From the NCBI GenBank assembly GCA_031262335.1, contig JAISHX010000114.1:1-5032 (forward strand): a stretch of DNA of 5,032 nucleotides. The letters run 5' to 3'. The translations under genes and the position numbers were made by a program. Below the pieces are notes generated by a model. It was not told the origin of the DNA. It ran no database searches and saw nothing but the letters and a program-made list of their open reading frames with translations. The DNA comes from Clostridiales bacterium. GTDB lineage: Bacteria; Bacillota; Clostridia; Lachnospirales; WRAX01. Of the stretch, positions 1 to 5,032 are shown one piece after another (the first letter of the stretch is position 1; the number at the start of each line of letters is the position of its first letter).

Positions 1-135
1 ATTTTTAAGTTTAAAAGTATCACGAAAAAAATCACCTAAATGTATTATAAGGGAAATTTGATTATGAATATTTTCTAAAATTTTTCCCATTAAAGAAATA
101 TCGCCGTGACTGTCGCTAAGTACCAGTATTTTCAC
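1..135 (-). CDS. Metallophosphoesterase, YfcE/MJ0936 type (N-terminal part only)
   Basis: Only the first 45 codons are inside the window; the frame is open to the left edge. The start reads VKILVLSDSHGD, followed by HLGD at residues 32-35. These are the first two metal-binding blocks of calcineurin-like phosphoesterases of the small YfcE class: D8 and H10, then D35. Family members are cytosolic metal-dependent phosphodiesterases of usually 150-180 residues, so roughly three quarters is missing. The start is the GTG at 135-133. The first internal ATG (codon 16) would remove the D-x-H block, and the overlapping GTG two bases upstream is followed at once by TGA. The start lies 2 bases after the glycosyltransferase stop, with a TGGGG tract (147-151) about 11 bases upstream as a possible weak ribosome binding site, so translation is probably coupled. 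The natural substrate cannot be told from this fragment. Confidence 0.85.
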   Translation of the reverse strand, partial: MKILVLSDSHGDISLMGKILENIHNQISLIIHLGDFFRDTFKLKN

Positions 136-137
136 AC

Positions 138-1151
138 CTAATTAAACCCCACTATTTTTTGTGTTGTGTAATATACACTTAAAGCAATTCCGCGTCCGAT
201 ACTTCCCCTCAAATGCAAACCGATTCCGAGAAGTCCCATGCGAAGTTTTTTATATGCCGCTTTATCGGTATCTTTTAAAAACATCCAAAGCTGCTTTTTC
301 TTTTCTAAATTCTCTGCGTTATTGGCACGCAGAGCCATTATCGAAGACACGGTTGTAACAATCTCAAGATATTTTAGCATATAAGCGCGTATTTTCGGGT
401 CATTTATATTGGAAATGCAAACTTCTTGCGCCATTAACTTGTTTACTTTTAATTGCTGGTCAATACGTTTCAGCATTACTTTTTCATTCACGGATTGGTC
501 GGCGCGCCCAATATAGTAGTGGTAAAGGTCTGTGTTAAGATAAAATAATGTCTTGACTTTCGGTAAAGGAGTATAAGCATATAGGTTGTCAACATAGAAA
601 GTGTGTTCAGGAAGATGAAAATGTATTTCTTTTAAAAGGCTTGTACGATAAGTTAAGGCGTGCATAAGCATATATCTTCCGACACGGAATCTGCCTGCTT
701 CGCTCCAGCGAAAAATTCTATCCTGAGGTAAAAACCCCTCAAATGACATAACCTTTTTATGTTTTTTATTTTCTTTTTCATAAACAAAATTACTGATGAA
801 CAAATCAAGCGAGCCGTCAGCATATGGACGTAAAGCCTCAATAGTAAGTTTAAGCGCGTTTGGCGAAACCCAGTCGTCGCTGTCAACAATTTTAAAAAAT
901 GCTCCGGAAACTGATTCAAGACCTGTATTTATAGCCGCGCCGTGTCCTCCGTTCGGTCTATGTACTGACTTTACTGTTTCGGAATATTTTCTTGCATAAG
1001 CATCGGCTATTTCAGGAGTTCTGTCCGAAGAGCCGTCATTTACTATTATTATTTCCAAGTCGTCACATTCCGCCTCTAACAAAGAATCTAAACACCGTTG
1101 TATATAGCTTTCAGAATTATAGCACGGAACAACAATAGACAATATTTTCAT
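138..1151 (-). CDS. Glycosyltransferase family 2 (GT-A fold)
   Basis: This 337-residue protein is predicted to transfer a sugar from a nucleotide-sugar donor to a cell-surface or polysaccharide acceptor. The N-terminal GT-A domain is clear: VVPCYN at residues 7-12 begins the first beta strand, NDGSSD at 38-43 is the nucleotide-binding loop, and DSDDW at 90-94 holds the DxD metal/donor site. NGGHGAAINTG at 67-77 is another typical block. After about residue 230 the sequence is helical and basic. The last 35 residues (about 303-337) are hydrophobic with scattered arginines and could lie on the membrane, but I see no convincing transmembrane helix. The ATG at 1151 has AAAGGA (1161-1166) 9 bases upstream, a good ribosome binding site. 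It is the first gene of a unit with the downstream phosphoesterase. Acceptor and donor are unknown; exopolysaccharide, teichoic-acid or glycolipid synthesis are all possible. Confidence 0.92.
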   Translation of the reverse strand: MKILSIVVPCYNSESYIQRCLDSLLEAECDDLEIIIVNDGSSDRTPEIADAYARKYSETVKSVHRPNGGHGAAINTGLESVSGAFFKIVDSDDWVSPNALKLTIEALRPYADGSLDLFISNFVYEKENKKHKKVMSFEGFLPQDRIFRWSEAGRFRVGRYMLMHALTYRTSLLKEIHFHLPEHTFYVDNLYAYTPLPKVKTLFYLNTDLYHYYIGRADQSVNEKVMLKRIDQQLKVNKLMAQEVCISNINDPKIRAYMLKYLEIVTTVSSIMALRANNAENLEKKKQLWMFLKDTDKAAYKKLRMGLLGIGLHLRGSIGRGIALSVYYTTQKIVGFN

Positions 1152-1192
1152 TTTATACGTTCCTTTATCATTGTTTTTAATGTTTAACCAAG

Positions 1193-1224
1193 ATTATAAT
1201 AACATAAACGTTGTTCACGGACAA
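1193..1224 (-). promoter_or_regulatory. Possible promoter of the glycosyltransferase gene
   Basis: On the minus strand there is a perfect TATAAT (-10) at 1198-1193, about 40 bases before the start codon at 1151. The -35 is weak: TCCGTG at 1221-1216 gives 17-base spacing but matches consensus poorly, while TTGTCC at 1224-1219 matches better but needs a 20-base spacer. It is back to back with the plus-strand promoter at 1233-1260 without overlapping it. Confidence 0.4.
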
Positions 1225-1232
1225 TAGTTGCC

Positions 1233-1260
1233 TTGAAATTTTTAATTTTATGGATATAAT
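1233..1260 (+). promoter_or_regulatory. Sigma-A-type promoter of the flavoprotein gene
   Basis: TTGAAA (-35) at 1233-1238 and a perfect TATAAT (-10) at 1255-1260 are separated by 16 bases. Transcription would begin near 1267, giving a leader of about 30 bases that carries the ribosome binding site at 1285-1291. I see no riboswitch or attenuator in this short leader. Promoter and ribosome binding site are both intact, so the gene is probably still expressed despite its internal stop. Confidence 0.75.
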
Positions 1261-1284
1261 AATTCTAATGAAGGTTGATAAAGC

Positions 1285-1291
1285 AAAGGAG
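1285..1291 (+). promoter_or_regulatory. Ribosome binding site fixing the flavoprotein start at 1299
   Basis: AAAGGAG lies 7 bases before the ATG at 1299. This decides the start: an in-frame TTG at 1275 lies upstream of this site, and translating from it would read through the binding site itself. The ATG start also places the FAD-binding glycine motif about 9 residues from the N-terminus, as is usual in this family. Confidence 0.85.
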
Positions 1292-1298
1292 AATTAAA

Positions 1299-2120
1299 AT
1301 GGATTTTGATGTTATAGTTGTCGGAGGCGGTGCAGCGGGACTTTCAGCGGCAGTTGCCGCCGCAGGACTTGGGAAAAAGACTTTGGTTTATTCAGGAGCG
1401 GGAAGCCATACAAGCGCGTTATATAAAGCAGAACTTGTTGACAATTACCTCGGTATTCCGAATATTACAGGAGCGGAACTTACGGACAAATTTGTTGCTC
1501 ATGCCAAAAATGCAGGAGTTGAAATAAAAAAAGGACGTGTTTTGCAAATCCTAAAATCTGAGGAAGGTTTTTTTGTTCAGGCAGAATCAGATACATTAAC
1601 CGCGGCAAATATTGTGCTTGCGTTGGGTGTGACGCGCAAACCGGCAATTAAAGGTGAAGAAATGTTTTTGGGTAAAGGCGTTAGTTATTGTGCGGCTTGC
1701 GACGGAATGTTATACCGTCGGAAAAAAGTGGCTGTCATAGCGGAAATTGCCGAAGCTGAAGAAGAATATGAATATCTTAAAAATATATGCGGGGAAACAG
1801 AGTATTTTCCTGTTTACGATACCGGATAAAAGATTTTGGAAATAACCGGTGAAGAATCTGTAACAGGTATAGTAACCGAAAATAAAGAAGTTGAAGTTCA
1901 GGGTGTATTTATTTTCCGAGGAACTGTTCCTGCAGAATCCTTAATATATGGGATTAAAACCGAAAACGGAATAATCATAACAGATAAATCGACACAAACA
2001 AATATAGAAGGCGTTTTTGCGTGCGGAGATTGCACCGGAAAGCCGTATCAAGTGGCAAAAGCAGTAGGAGAGGGACTTGTTGCAGGACAAGCAGCAGCAC
2101 GAAGAAAATTACAAAAATAA
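1299..2120 (+). pseudogene. Thioredoxin-reductase-like FAD flavoprotein interrupted by an in-frame TAA
   Basis: Codons 1-176 (1299-1826) and the stretch from 1830 to 2120 are in one frame and together make a single protein, split only by the TAA at 1827-1829. The whole would be about 272 residues, shorter than the usual ~310 of TrxB. The FAD motif GGGAAG is at residues 9-14. The redox centre CAACDG is at 131-136, with C131 and C134 as the disulfide pair. The distal FAD motif GVFACGDCTG, followed by PYQVAKAVGEG, is in the second part. The segment after the CxxC, where NADPH normally binds, lacks both the GxGxxA glycine motif and the HRRxxxR arginines. It reads VAVIAEIAEAEEEYEYL instead and is short. 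This resembles pyridine-nucleotide-independent thioredoxin reductases of clostridia, which take electrons from ferredoxin. The second part has only a TTG at 1836 without a good ribosome binding site, so separate translation is unlikely. As written, the product would stop after residue 176 and lose the second FAD half. The cause may be a real recent nonsense mutation or a sequencing error. Confidence 0.8.
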
Positions 2121-2150
2121 AAAAGATGGACATTTAGTCCATCTTTTTTT
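2119..2150. terminator. Bidirectional intrinsic terminator between convergent genes
   Basis: A GATGGAC/GTCCATC stem (2125-2131 and 2137-2143) has a 5-base ATTTA loop. It is flanked by six A on the left (2119-2124) and seven T on the right (2144-2150), so the structure has a U-run when read on either strand. It overlaps the stop codons of both convergent genes: the flavoprotein's TAA at 2118-2120 and the dockerin gene's TAA at 2149-2151. It should end both transcripts. Confidence 0.9.
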
Positions 2151-3612
2151 ATGAAGCTGTTGGAAGATAGGAGTTCAAACCGACAATAAATTGACGAATA
2201 GTTAAGACGTCCTCCATATCAATAGTATTATCCAAGTTTACATCGGCTGAGTTTTCATCTATTGGCATATTCCACGCAATACGCCGCAAAAGCGACCAAA
2301 CGTCAATCAAATCAACAGCATTGTCACCGTTAATATCTCCGTTGCCTCGGATTGCAGGTAATTTTACGGAAATTTTTTTTATTGTTTCACCAGTCGGAGA
2401 ATCTTTGACTGAGTACGTCAGCATATTACCTTCAATATACATGCCGTATATTTCTTGCCCTACCGGAAGGTTTGATTCGTCTATAAAGACTTGTTCGTCC
2501 GTTCCGTCAAAGTTTACAGAGTAGATTTTATGCCCCGCTGTATAATACACTTTATTTTTATAACCGGCAATTAAGGGACTGACAATCCAGTAACCACCTG
2601 TATTGGTATACCATGTTGCTGAAAAGCTGTGTACAACCGTTGATGTATTATTTTGAAAATCATATGATGAAATTGTGTGCTCGGTTCCTGCCGGACTGCT
2701 GACATACAGCCAGCCTTTTTCGGTATAAATGAACGGAGCTTCCACGTCTTCCCAAAAATAGTTGTCATAGGTTGTGCTTGTTGCATCAGGAACGGACGTA
2801 TCCCAACCATAATGGTTGTGTTCACTATCGTTTATTTCAGCATCACTCAAAAGTAAATAACTATGATATGCAGCTCCTTTTGTATCAGGCGACGGGTCAT
2901 TCCAAGTTACATCAACATGATACCATTCGCCGTTGACTTTTACAAGATTCCAAGCGTGATTCATCGGTTCGCTTGCAACATATACGCTTTCCATACCTAA
3001 TTCGTTCATAAAAGCTATAAAGGCAAGAGCATATCCTTGGCAAACTGTTGTTTTCTCAACAAAAGCAGTATAAGCATCGTACTTTGTAACCGTATGGTCA
3101 TATGCAATATGAGTTGCAAGCCAGTCATTTACAGCCAAAACTGTTTCTGTTTCTGAAAGTCCTTTAGGAATCGCATCAATTGCTTTTTCAAATGCTTCAT
3201 CATATTCGGCTTTCATTGAAAGAATTACATCTTTTGGGTATGCGTATTCCGGCAGTATTCTTGTAACATATCCATTGTTAGAATAGCAAGCGGCTGTTGT
3301 GGCATAAAAAATATGTGGATATTTGTATAAAGTATCAAAAAGCCAATCTCCGAATTGCTCCTTAGGAATATAAAATGAAGTCAAGTCTATTTCGGACGCA
3401 AGACTTTCAAGTCCGGCAATCAGAACTTCTTCCGCACTTGTATAAGCGGAAGAAAGTAACTTTTCCGGAGGATTCGGGTCCTCTCCGAGGTTTATAACTT
3501 CCCGCGGACTAAGACCTCCTGTAGGGTGGCTGTCACTTCCAAGACAAGTCAATGATGCAGAAACAGAAACCGTCAGAACAATAAGCGACATAAATAACAA
3601 ATTTTTGAACAT
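2149..3612 (-). CDS. Secreted transglutaminase-like protein with C-terminal type I dockerin
   Basis: The protein has 487 residues counted from the chosen ATG at 3612. Residues 1-19 look like a signal peptide: K3, then a hydrophobic stretch, with likely cleavage after SVSA. Residues 50-160 resemble the N-terminal region common in clostridial transglutaminase-like proteins. The transglutaminase/cysteine-protease core follows, with NDWL at 162-165, TVCQGYA around catalytic C191, MNHAWN around H219 and HVDVTWND around D234, so the Cys-His-Asp triad is complete. Residues about 280-418 are beta-rich with repeated tyrosine/tryptophan strands (for example GWLYVSS and NKVYYTAGHKIYSVNFDG), similar to DUF5050-like propeller repeats. 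The dockerin has two calcium-binding repeats at 425-447 (D426, N428, D430, D434, D437) and 455-478 (D457, N459, D461, D465, D468). A dockerin normally binds a cohesin on a scaffoldin or at the cell surface. Whether the core cross-links, hydrolyses peptides or is a protein-binding relic is unknown. The gene is monocistronic with its own promoter and terminator. Confidence 0.9.
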   Translation of the reverse strand: MFKNLLFMSLIVLTVSVSASLTCLGSDSHPTGGLSPREVINLGEDPNPPEKLLSSAYTSAEEVLIAGLESLASEIDLTSFYIPKEQFGDWLFDTLYKYPHIFYATTAACYSNNGYVTRILPEYAYPKDVILSMKAEYDEAFEKAIDAIPKGLSETETVLAVNDWLATHIAYDHTVTKYDAYTAFVEKTTVCQGYALAFIAFMNELGMESVYVASEPMNHAWNLVKVNGEWYHVDVTWNDPSPDTKGAAYHSYLLLSDAEINDSEHNHYGWDTSVPDATSTTYDNYFWEDVEAPFIYTEKGWLYVSSPAGTEHTISSYDFQNNTSTVVHSFSATWYTNTGGYWIVSPLIAGYKNKVYYTAGHKIYSVNFDGTDEQVFIDESNLPVGQEIYGMYIEGNMLTYSVKDSPTGETIKKISVKLPAIRGNGDINGDNAVDLIDVWSLLRRIAWNMPIDENSADVNLDNTIDMEDVLTIRQFIVGLNSYLPTAS

Positions 3613-3620
3613 AAGCATTA

Positions 3621-3626
3621 CCCCCT
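3621..3626 (-). promoter_or_regulatory. Ribosome binding site deciding the dockerin-protein start
   Basis: On the minus strand AGGGGG lies only 2 bases before the ATG at 3618 but 8 bases before the in-frame ATG at 3612. Normal spacing favours the second ATG, so the protein should begin MFKNLLFM. Both choices leave the signal peptide intact. Confidence 0.75.
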
Positions 3627-3656
3627 ATGTAAATTATATGTATATCTCCCTATGTA
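3623..3656 (-). repeat. Nine-base direct repeat in the leader of the dockerin gene
   Basis: TACATAGGG (minus strand) occurs at 3656-3648 and again at 3631-3623, with starts 25 bases apart. The upstream copy sits at about the expected transcription start and the downstream copy contains the first part of the ribosome binding site. It could be an operator or a duplicated binding-site sequence, or chance in AT-rich DNA. Confidence 0.45.
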
Positions 3657-3658
3657 TA

Positions 3659-3687
3659 ATAATATCAAATTGAAATAATATTGTCAA
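3659..3687 (-). promoter_or_regulatory. Strong sigma-A promoter of the dockerin gene
   Basis: On the minus strand a perfect TTGACA (-35) at 3687-3682 is followed after exactly 17 bases by TATTAT (-10) at 3664-3659, five of six matches. Transcription should start near 3652, leaving a leader of about 40 bases. This is the best promoter in the window and shows that the gene is transcribed separately from the repair genes upstream. Confidence 0.85.
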
Positions 3688-3721
3688 TAGCAAATTTAAG
3701 ATGTATCTAACAACAGACTAT

Positions 3722-3756
3722 AAAAAAGCACCTATCAATGCAAGAGGTGCTTTTTT
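3722..3756 (-). terminator. Intrinsic terminator after the DNA-glycosylase pair
   Basis: AAAAAAGCACCT (3722-3733) pairs perfectly with AGGTGCTTTTTT (3745-3756) around an 11-base loop. Read on the minus strand it is a GC-containing hairpin ending in six T, starting 12 bases after the glycosylase stop codon. The symmetrical A/T flanks would let it work on both strands, but no plus-strand gene ends here. Confidence 0.88.
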
Positions 3757-3768
3757 ATATCTGAACAT

Positions 3769-4266
3769 TTAATCGCCGTATTTGAAATCGGATATTTCAT
3801 TTTGCCACGCTATAAGTTTTTCCTCAAAAGTCATGCTTGCAAACGCCGGACTTGTAGACGGTACATATACAGCAGGTACGGAAATTTTCTTAAAATACCG
3901 GTAAAATTCTTTTTCTGCTTTGTGACCGTTTAGTAATATCTTTTCTATATTCGGACAATCGCACAATAAACTGTCAATTTCGTTTGGCGAAACATCTGTT
4001 ATTTTACTGTCGGCGGATAATGCGCGTTGTGCCGATTTGCAAACGTCCCATAACGCTAATTTATGCTGTAAAAGATACTTGCATCGTTTTGTATAATCCG
4101 CATCGGGTTCATCACCGAATATTCTGTAAATCAACCGCCAAAAAGCATTATTTTTATGTGCGTAATACTGTTGTTGCTTTATTGATTCATCGCCCGGCAG
4201 ACTACCGAGAATCAGTATTTTAGATTCGGAACTTGCAAGCGGCGGAAATGAATATTTTCTTATCAC
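3769..4266 (-). CDS. DNA-deoxyinosine (hypoxanthine) glycosylase, uracil-DNA-glycosylase superfamily
   Basis: The 165-residue protein should remove deaminated bases such as hypoxanthine from DNA, opening base-excision repair. Motif 1 is GSLPGDES at residues 21-28, followed by QQQYYAHKNNAFW (31-43), the hallmark of the family-6 (HDG) branch. ALWDVC at 71-76 and LLNGHKA at 111-117 match the middle blocks, and PSTSPA at 136-141 is motif 2. Length is typical of the family. One block departs from what I recall of the family: the usual R-E-G-S-L-D-S reads RALSADS at 81-87. The start is GTG at 4266, with AGAGGA (4272-4277) 5 bases upstream. That GTG overlaps the TGA of tag (GTGA), so translation is very likely coupled. 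Mug/TDG-type activity on mismatched uracil is an alternative, but the PSTSPA and YYAHKNNAFW blocks favour HDG. Confidence 0.9.
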   Translation of the reverse strand: MIRKYSFPPLASSESKILILGSLPGDESIKQQQYYAHKNNAFWRLIYRIFGDEPDADYTKRCKYLLQHKLALWDVCKSAQRALSADSKITDVSPNEIDSLLCDCPNIEKILLNGHKAEKEFYRYFKKISVPAVYVPSTSPAFASMTFEEKLIAWQNEISDFKYGD

Positions 4267-4814
4267 ACTTGTCCTCTAAATTCACACCAAACCATGTGGT
4301 CATTAACTGCACCTATTGATTGAAGATAGCTATAAATTATTGTACTTCCAATAAATTTAAAACCGATTTTTTTCATATCTTTGTTGATTTGGTCAGATAA
4401 TGAAGATGTTGCGGGAATTTGGTTATGATTTTCCCAAGCATTGACTATCGGCGTATTATTAACGTAGCTCCAAATAAAATTCGATAATGAACCGAGCTTC
4501 AGAACTAATTGAGCGTTTGTTACAGCCGAAACTATTTTTAGACGATTTCGGATAATATTACGATTTTGCATTAGTTCGGCAATCTTATCTTCACTATAAC
4601 CCGCAACTTTTTCCGCGTCAAAATTGTCAAAAGCTAATTTATAAGCTTCTCTTTTGTGCAATATTGTTCGCCATGACAAGCCTGCCTGCGCACATTCAAG
4701 TATAAGCATTTCAAATAATTTGCGTTCGTCGAAACAAGGCTTGCCCCATTCGTTATCATGATAATCACGCATCAATAAATCGTCTGTATCACCCCATTGA
4801 CAGCGTTTAGGCAT
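4263..4814 (-). CDS. tag: DNA-3-methyladenine glycosylase I
   Basis: The 183-residue protein excises 3-methyladenine from alkylated DNA as the first step of base-excision repair in the cytosol. It aligns along its whole length with E. coli Tag as I recall it: RCQWG at 4-8, YHDNEWG at 18-24, LFEMLILECAQAGLSW at 33-48, RGFKFVG-like GFKFIGSTI, and VNDHMVWC near the end. The zinc-snap ligands are present (C5, H19, H173, C177). E40 matches the conserved glutamate of the base pocket, with Y18 and W48 the aromatic residues that line it. Length is normal. The ATG at 4814 has AAAGGA (4825-4830) 10 bases upstream. The stop overlaps the start of the hypoxanthine glycosylase gene by 4 bases, and the gap to the preceding reading frame is only 23 bases, so it is probably the middle gene of an operon. 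Confidence 0.95.
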   Translation of the reverse strand: MPKRCQWGDTDDLLMRDYHDNEWGKPCFDERKLFEMLILECAQAGLSWRTILHKREAYKLAFDNFDAEKVAGYSEDKIAELMQNRNIIRNRLKIVSAVTNAQLVLKLGSLSNFIWSYVNNTPIVNAWENHNQIPATSSLSDQINKDMKKIGFKFIGSTIIYSYLQSIGAVNDHMVWCEFRGQV

Positions 4815-4837
4815 TTTTTAAAGTTCCTTTCAGTTTT

Positions 4838-5032
4838 TTATTCAGATGTTTCATTTTCGGATGAGAAATAAGAATACTCTGAGTCGGTATCTTCTTCAGG
4901 AACAAGAAGCAACTCATCTAAACCATCTTCCGCAACTTTCTCAAATGAGAAACCGCCGCCTTTTTTTGGCGTTTTGGGCTTATATAGCATTTGTAATAAT
5001 TTTTGTTGTAAAGAAATATCAATTACCCCCGC
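4838..5032 (-). CDS. Unrecognised protein with acidic C-terminus (C-terminal part only)
   Basis: An open frame enters from the right edge and ends at TAA 4838-4840, giving 64 residues. It begins with a glutamine/leucine-rich helix-like stretch (SLQQKLLQMLYK, residues 7-18), then a basic, glycine-rich linker (PKTPKKGGG, 19-27). From residue 31 it becomes strongly acidic and serine-rich, ending SSENETSE. I do not recognise the family. Its stop lies 23 bases before tag, within which lies the tag ribosome binding site, so it probably precedes tag in the same transcript. No standard in-frame start codon with a ribosome binding site is visible, so most of the gene probably lies outside. A GGGGG tract at the edge (5026-5030 region) followed by an ATT leaves a small chance of a short complete gene with an unusual start. 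Confidence 0.65.
   Translation of the reverse strand, partial: AGVIDISLQQKLLQMLYKPKTPKKGGGFSFEKVAEDGLDELLLVPEEDTDSEYSYFSSENETSE

Noticed and set aside
161..999. Open frames at 161-358 (+), 653-919 (-) and 796-999 (+) inside the glycosyltransferase
   Set aside because: They lie wholly within a well-supported gene, lack family motifs and ribosome binding sites, and look like chance alternative frames.
1275..1298. In-frame TTG at 1275 as start of the flavoprotein
   Set aside because: It lies upstream of the clear AAAGGAG ribosome binding site, which is correctly spaced for the ATG at 1299, and it would add eight residues in front of the FAD motif that include the translated binding site.
1821..1850. 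Programmed readthrough or selenocysteine at the internal stop, aided by the ACCGG/CCGGT inverted repeat around it
   Set aside because: Selenocysteine uses TGA, not TAA. The inverted repeat is only 5 bases with a 20-base loop, too weak to call a recoding element.
1836..2120. The downstream half of the flavoprotein as an independent gene starting at TTG 1836
   Set aside because: It is in the same frame as the upstream half, has no promoter or good ribosome binding site, and encodes only the remaining part of a domain whose first half lies before the TAA.
2321..2825. Open frames at 2321-2524 (+) and 2571-2825 (-) inside the dockerin gene
   Set aside because: They are alternative frames of a gene whose domains are recognisable throughout; nothing in their translations resembles a protein family.
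3541..3612. Lipoprotein signal at the SLTC sequence of the dockerin protein
   Set aside because: The residues before the cysteine (S-L-T) fit the lipobox consensus poorly, while SVSA just upstream is a good signal peptidase I site.
3984..4223. Plus-strand open frame inside the hypoxanthine glycosylase gene
   Set aside because: It is antisense to conserved motif 1 and the middle blocks of that protein, with no ribosome binding site or recognisable product.
1..5032. CRISPR array, transposon ends, tRNA genes or riboswitches
   Set aside because: I found no regularly spaced repeats, transposase, terminal inverted repeats, cloverleaf-like segments or long structured leaders; all intergenic gaps are under 160 bases and are explained by promoters, ribosome binding sites and terminators.

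Overview
This AT-rich window has tightly packed genes with strong purine-rich ribosome binding sites and sigma-A-type promoters. It also has a dockerin-bearing secreted protein and a short thioredoxin-reductase-like flavoprotein. Together these suggest a chromosomal segment of an anaerobic Clostridia member (Oscillospiraceae/Ruminococcus-like, perhaps gut or rumen). That placement is inference from gene content. I see no tRNA, rRNA, CRISPR array, insertion sequence or phage marker.

Layout: six of the seven genes lie on the minus strand. At the left edge a glycosyltransferase family 2 gene (138-1151) is followed after 2 bases by a GTG-started YfcE-type metallophosphoesterase that runs off the window (1-135). 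A divergent intergenic region (1152-1298) separates this pair from the only plus-strand gene, a thioredoxin-reductase-like flavoprotein (1299-2120) split by one in-frame TAA. Its end converges, across a shared bidirectional terminator, on a secreted transglutaminase-like protein with a C-terminal dockerin (2149-3612). That gene has a near-consensus promoter of its own. Upstream of it, closed by another hairpin terminator, is a DNA-repair pair: 3-methyladenine glycosylase I (tag, 4263-4814) and a family-6 hypoxanthine/uracil DNA glycosylase (3769-4266), overlapping by 4 bases. Just before tag is the acidic C-terminal end of an unrecognised protein (4838-5032).

How the genes work together: the two glycosylases form a base-excision-repair unit covering alkylated and deaminated bases. 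The glycosyltransferase and phosphoesterase may simply be co-transcribed. The dockerin protein stands alone and should act outside the cell. The flavoprotein is the most interesting gene: its FAD domain and CxxC centre are intact, but the pyridine-nucleotide-binding motifs of thioredoxin reductase are not recognisable and the reading frame is interrupted. No wholly new multi-gene system is evident. The best leads are the NADPH-motif-less flavoprotein, its stop codon, and the dockerin-transglutaminase.
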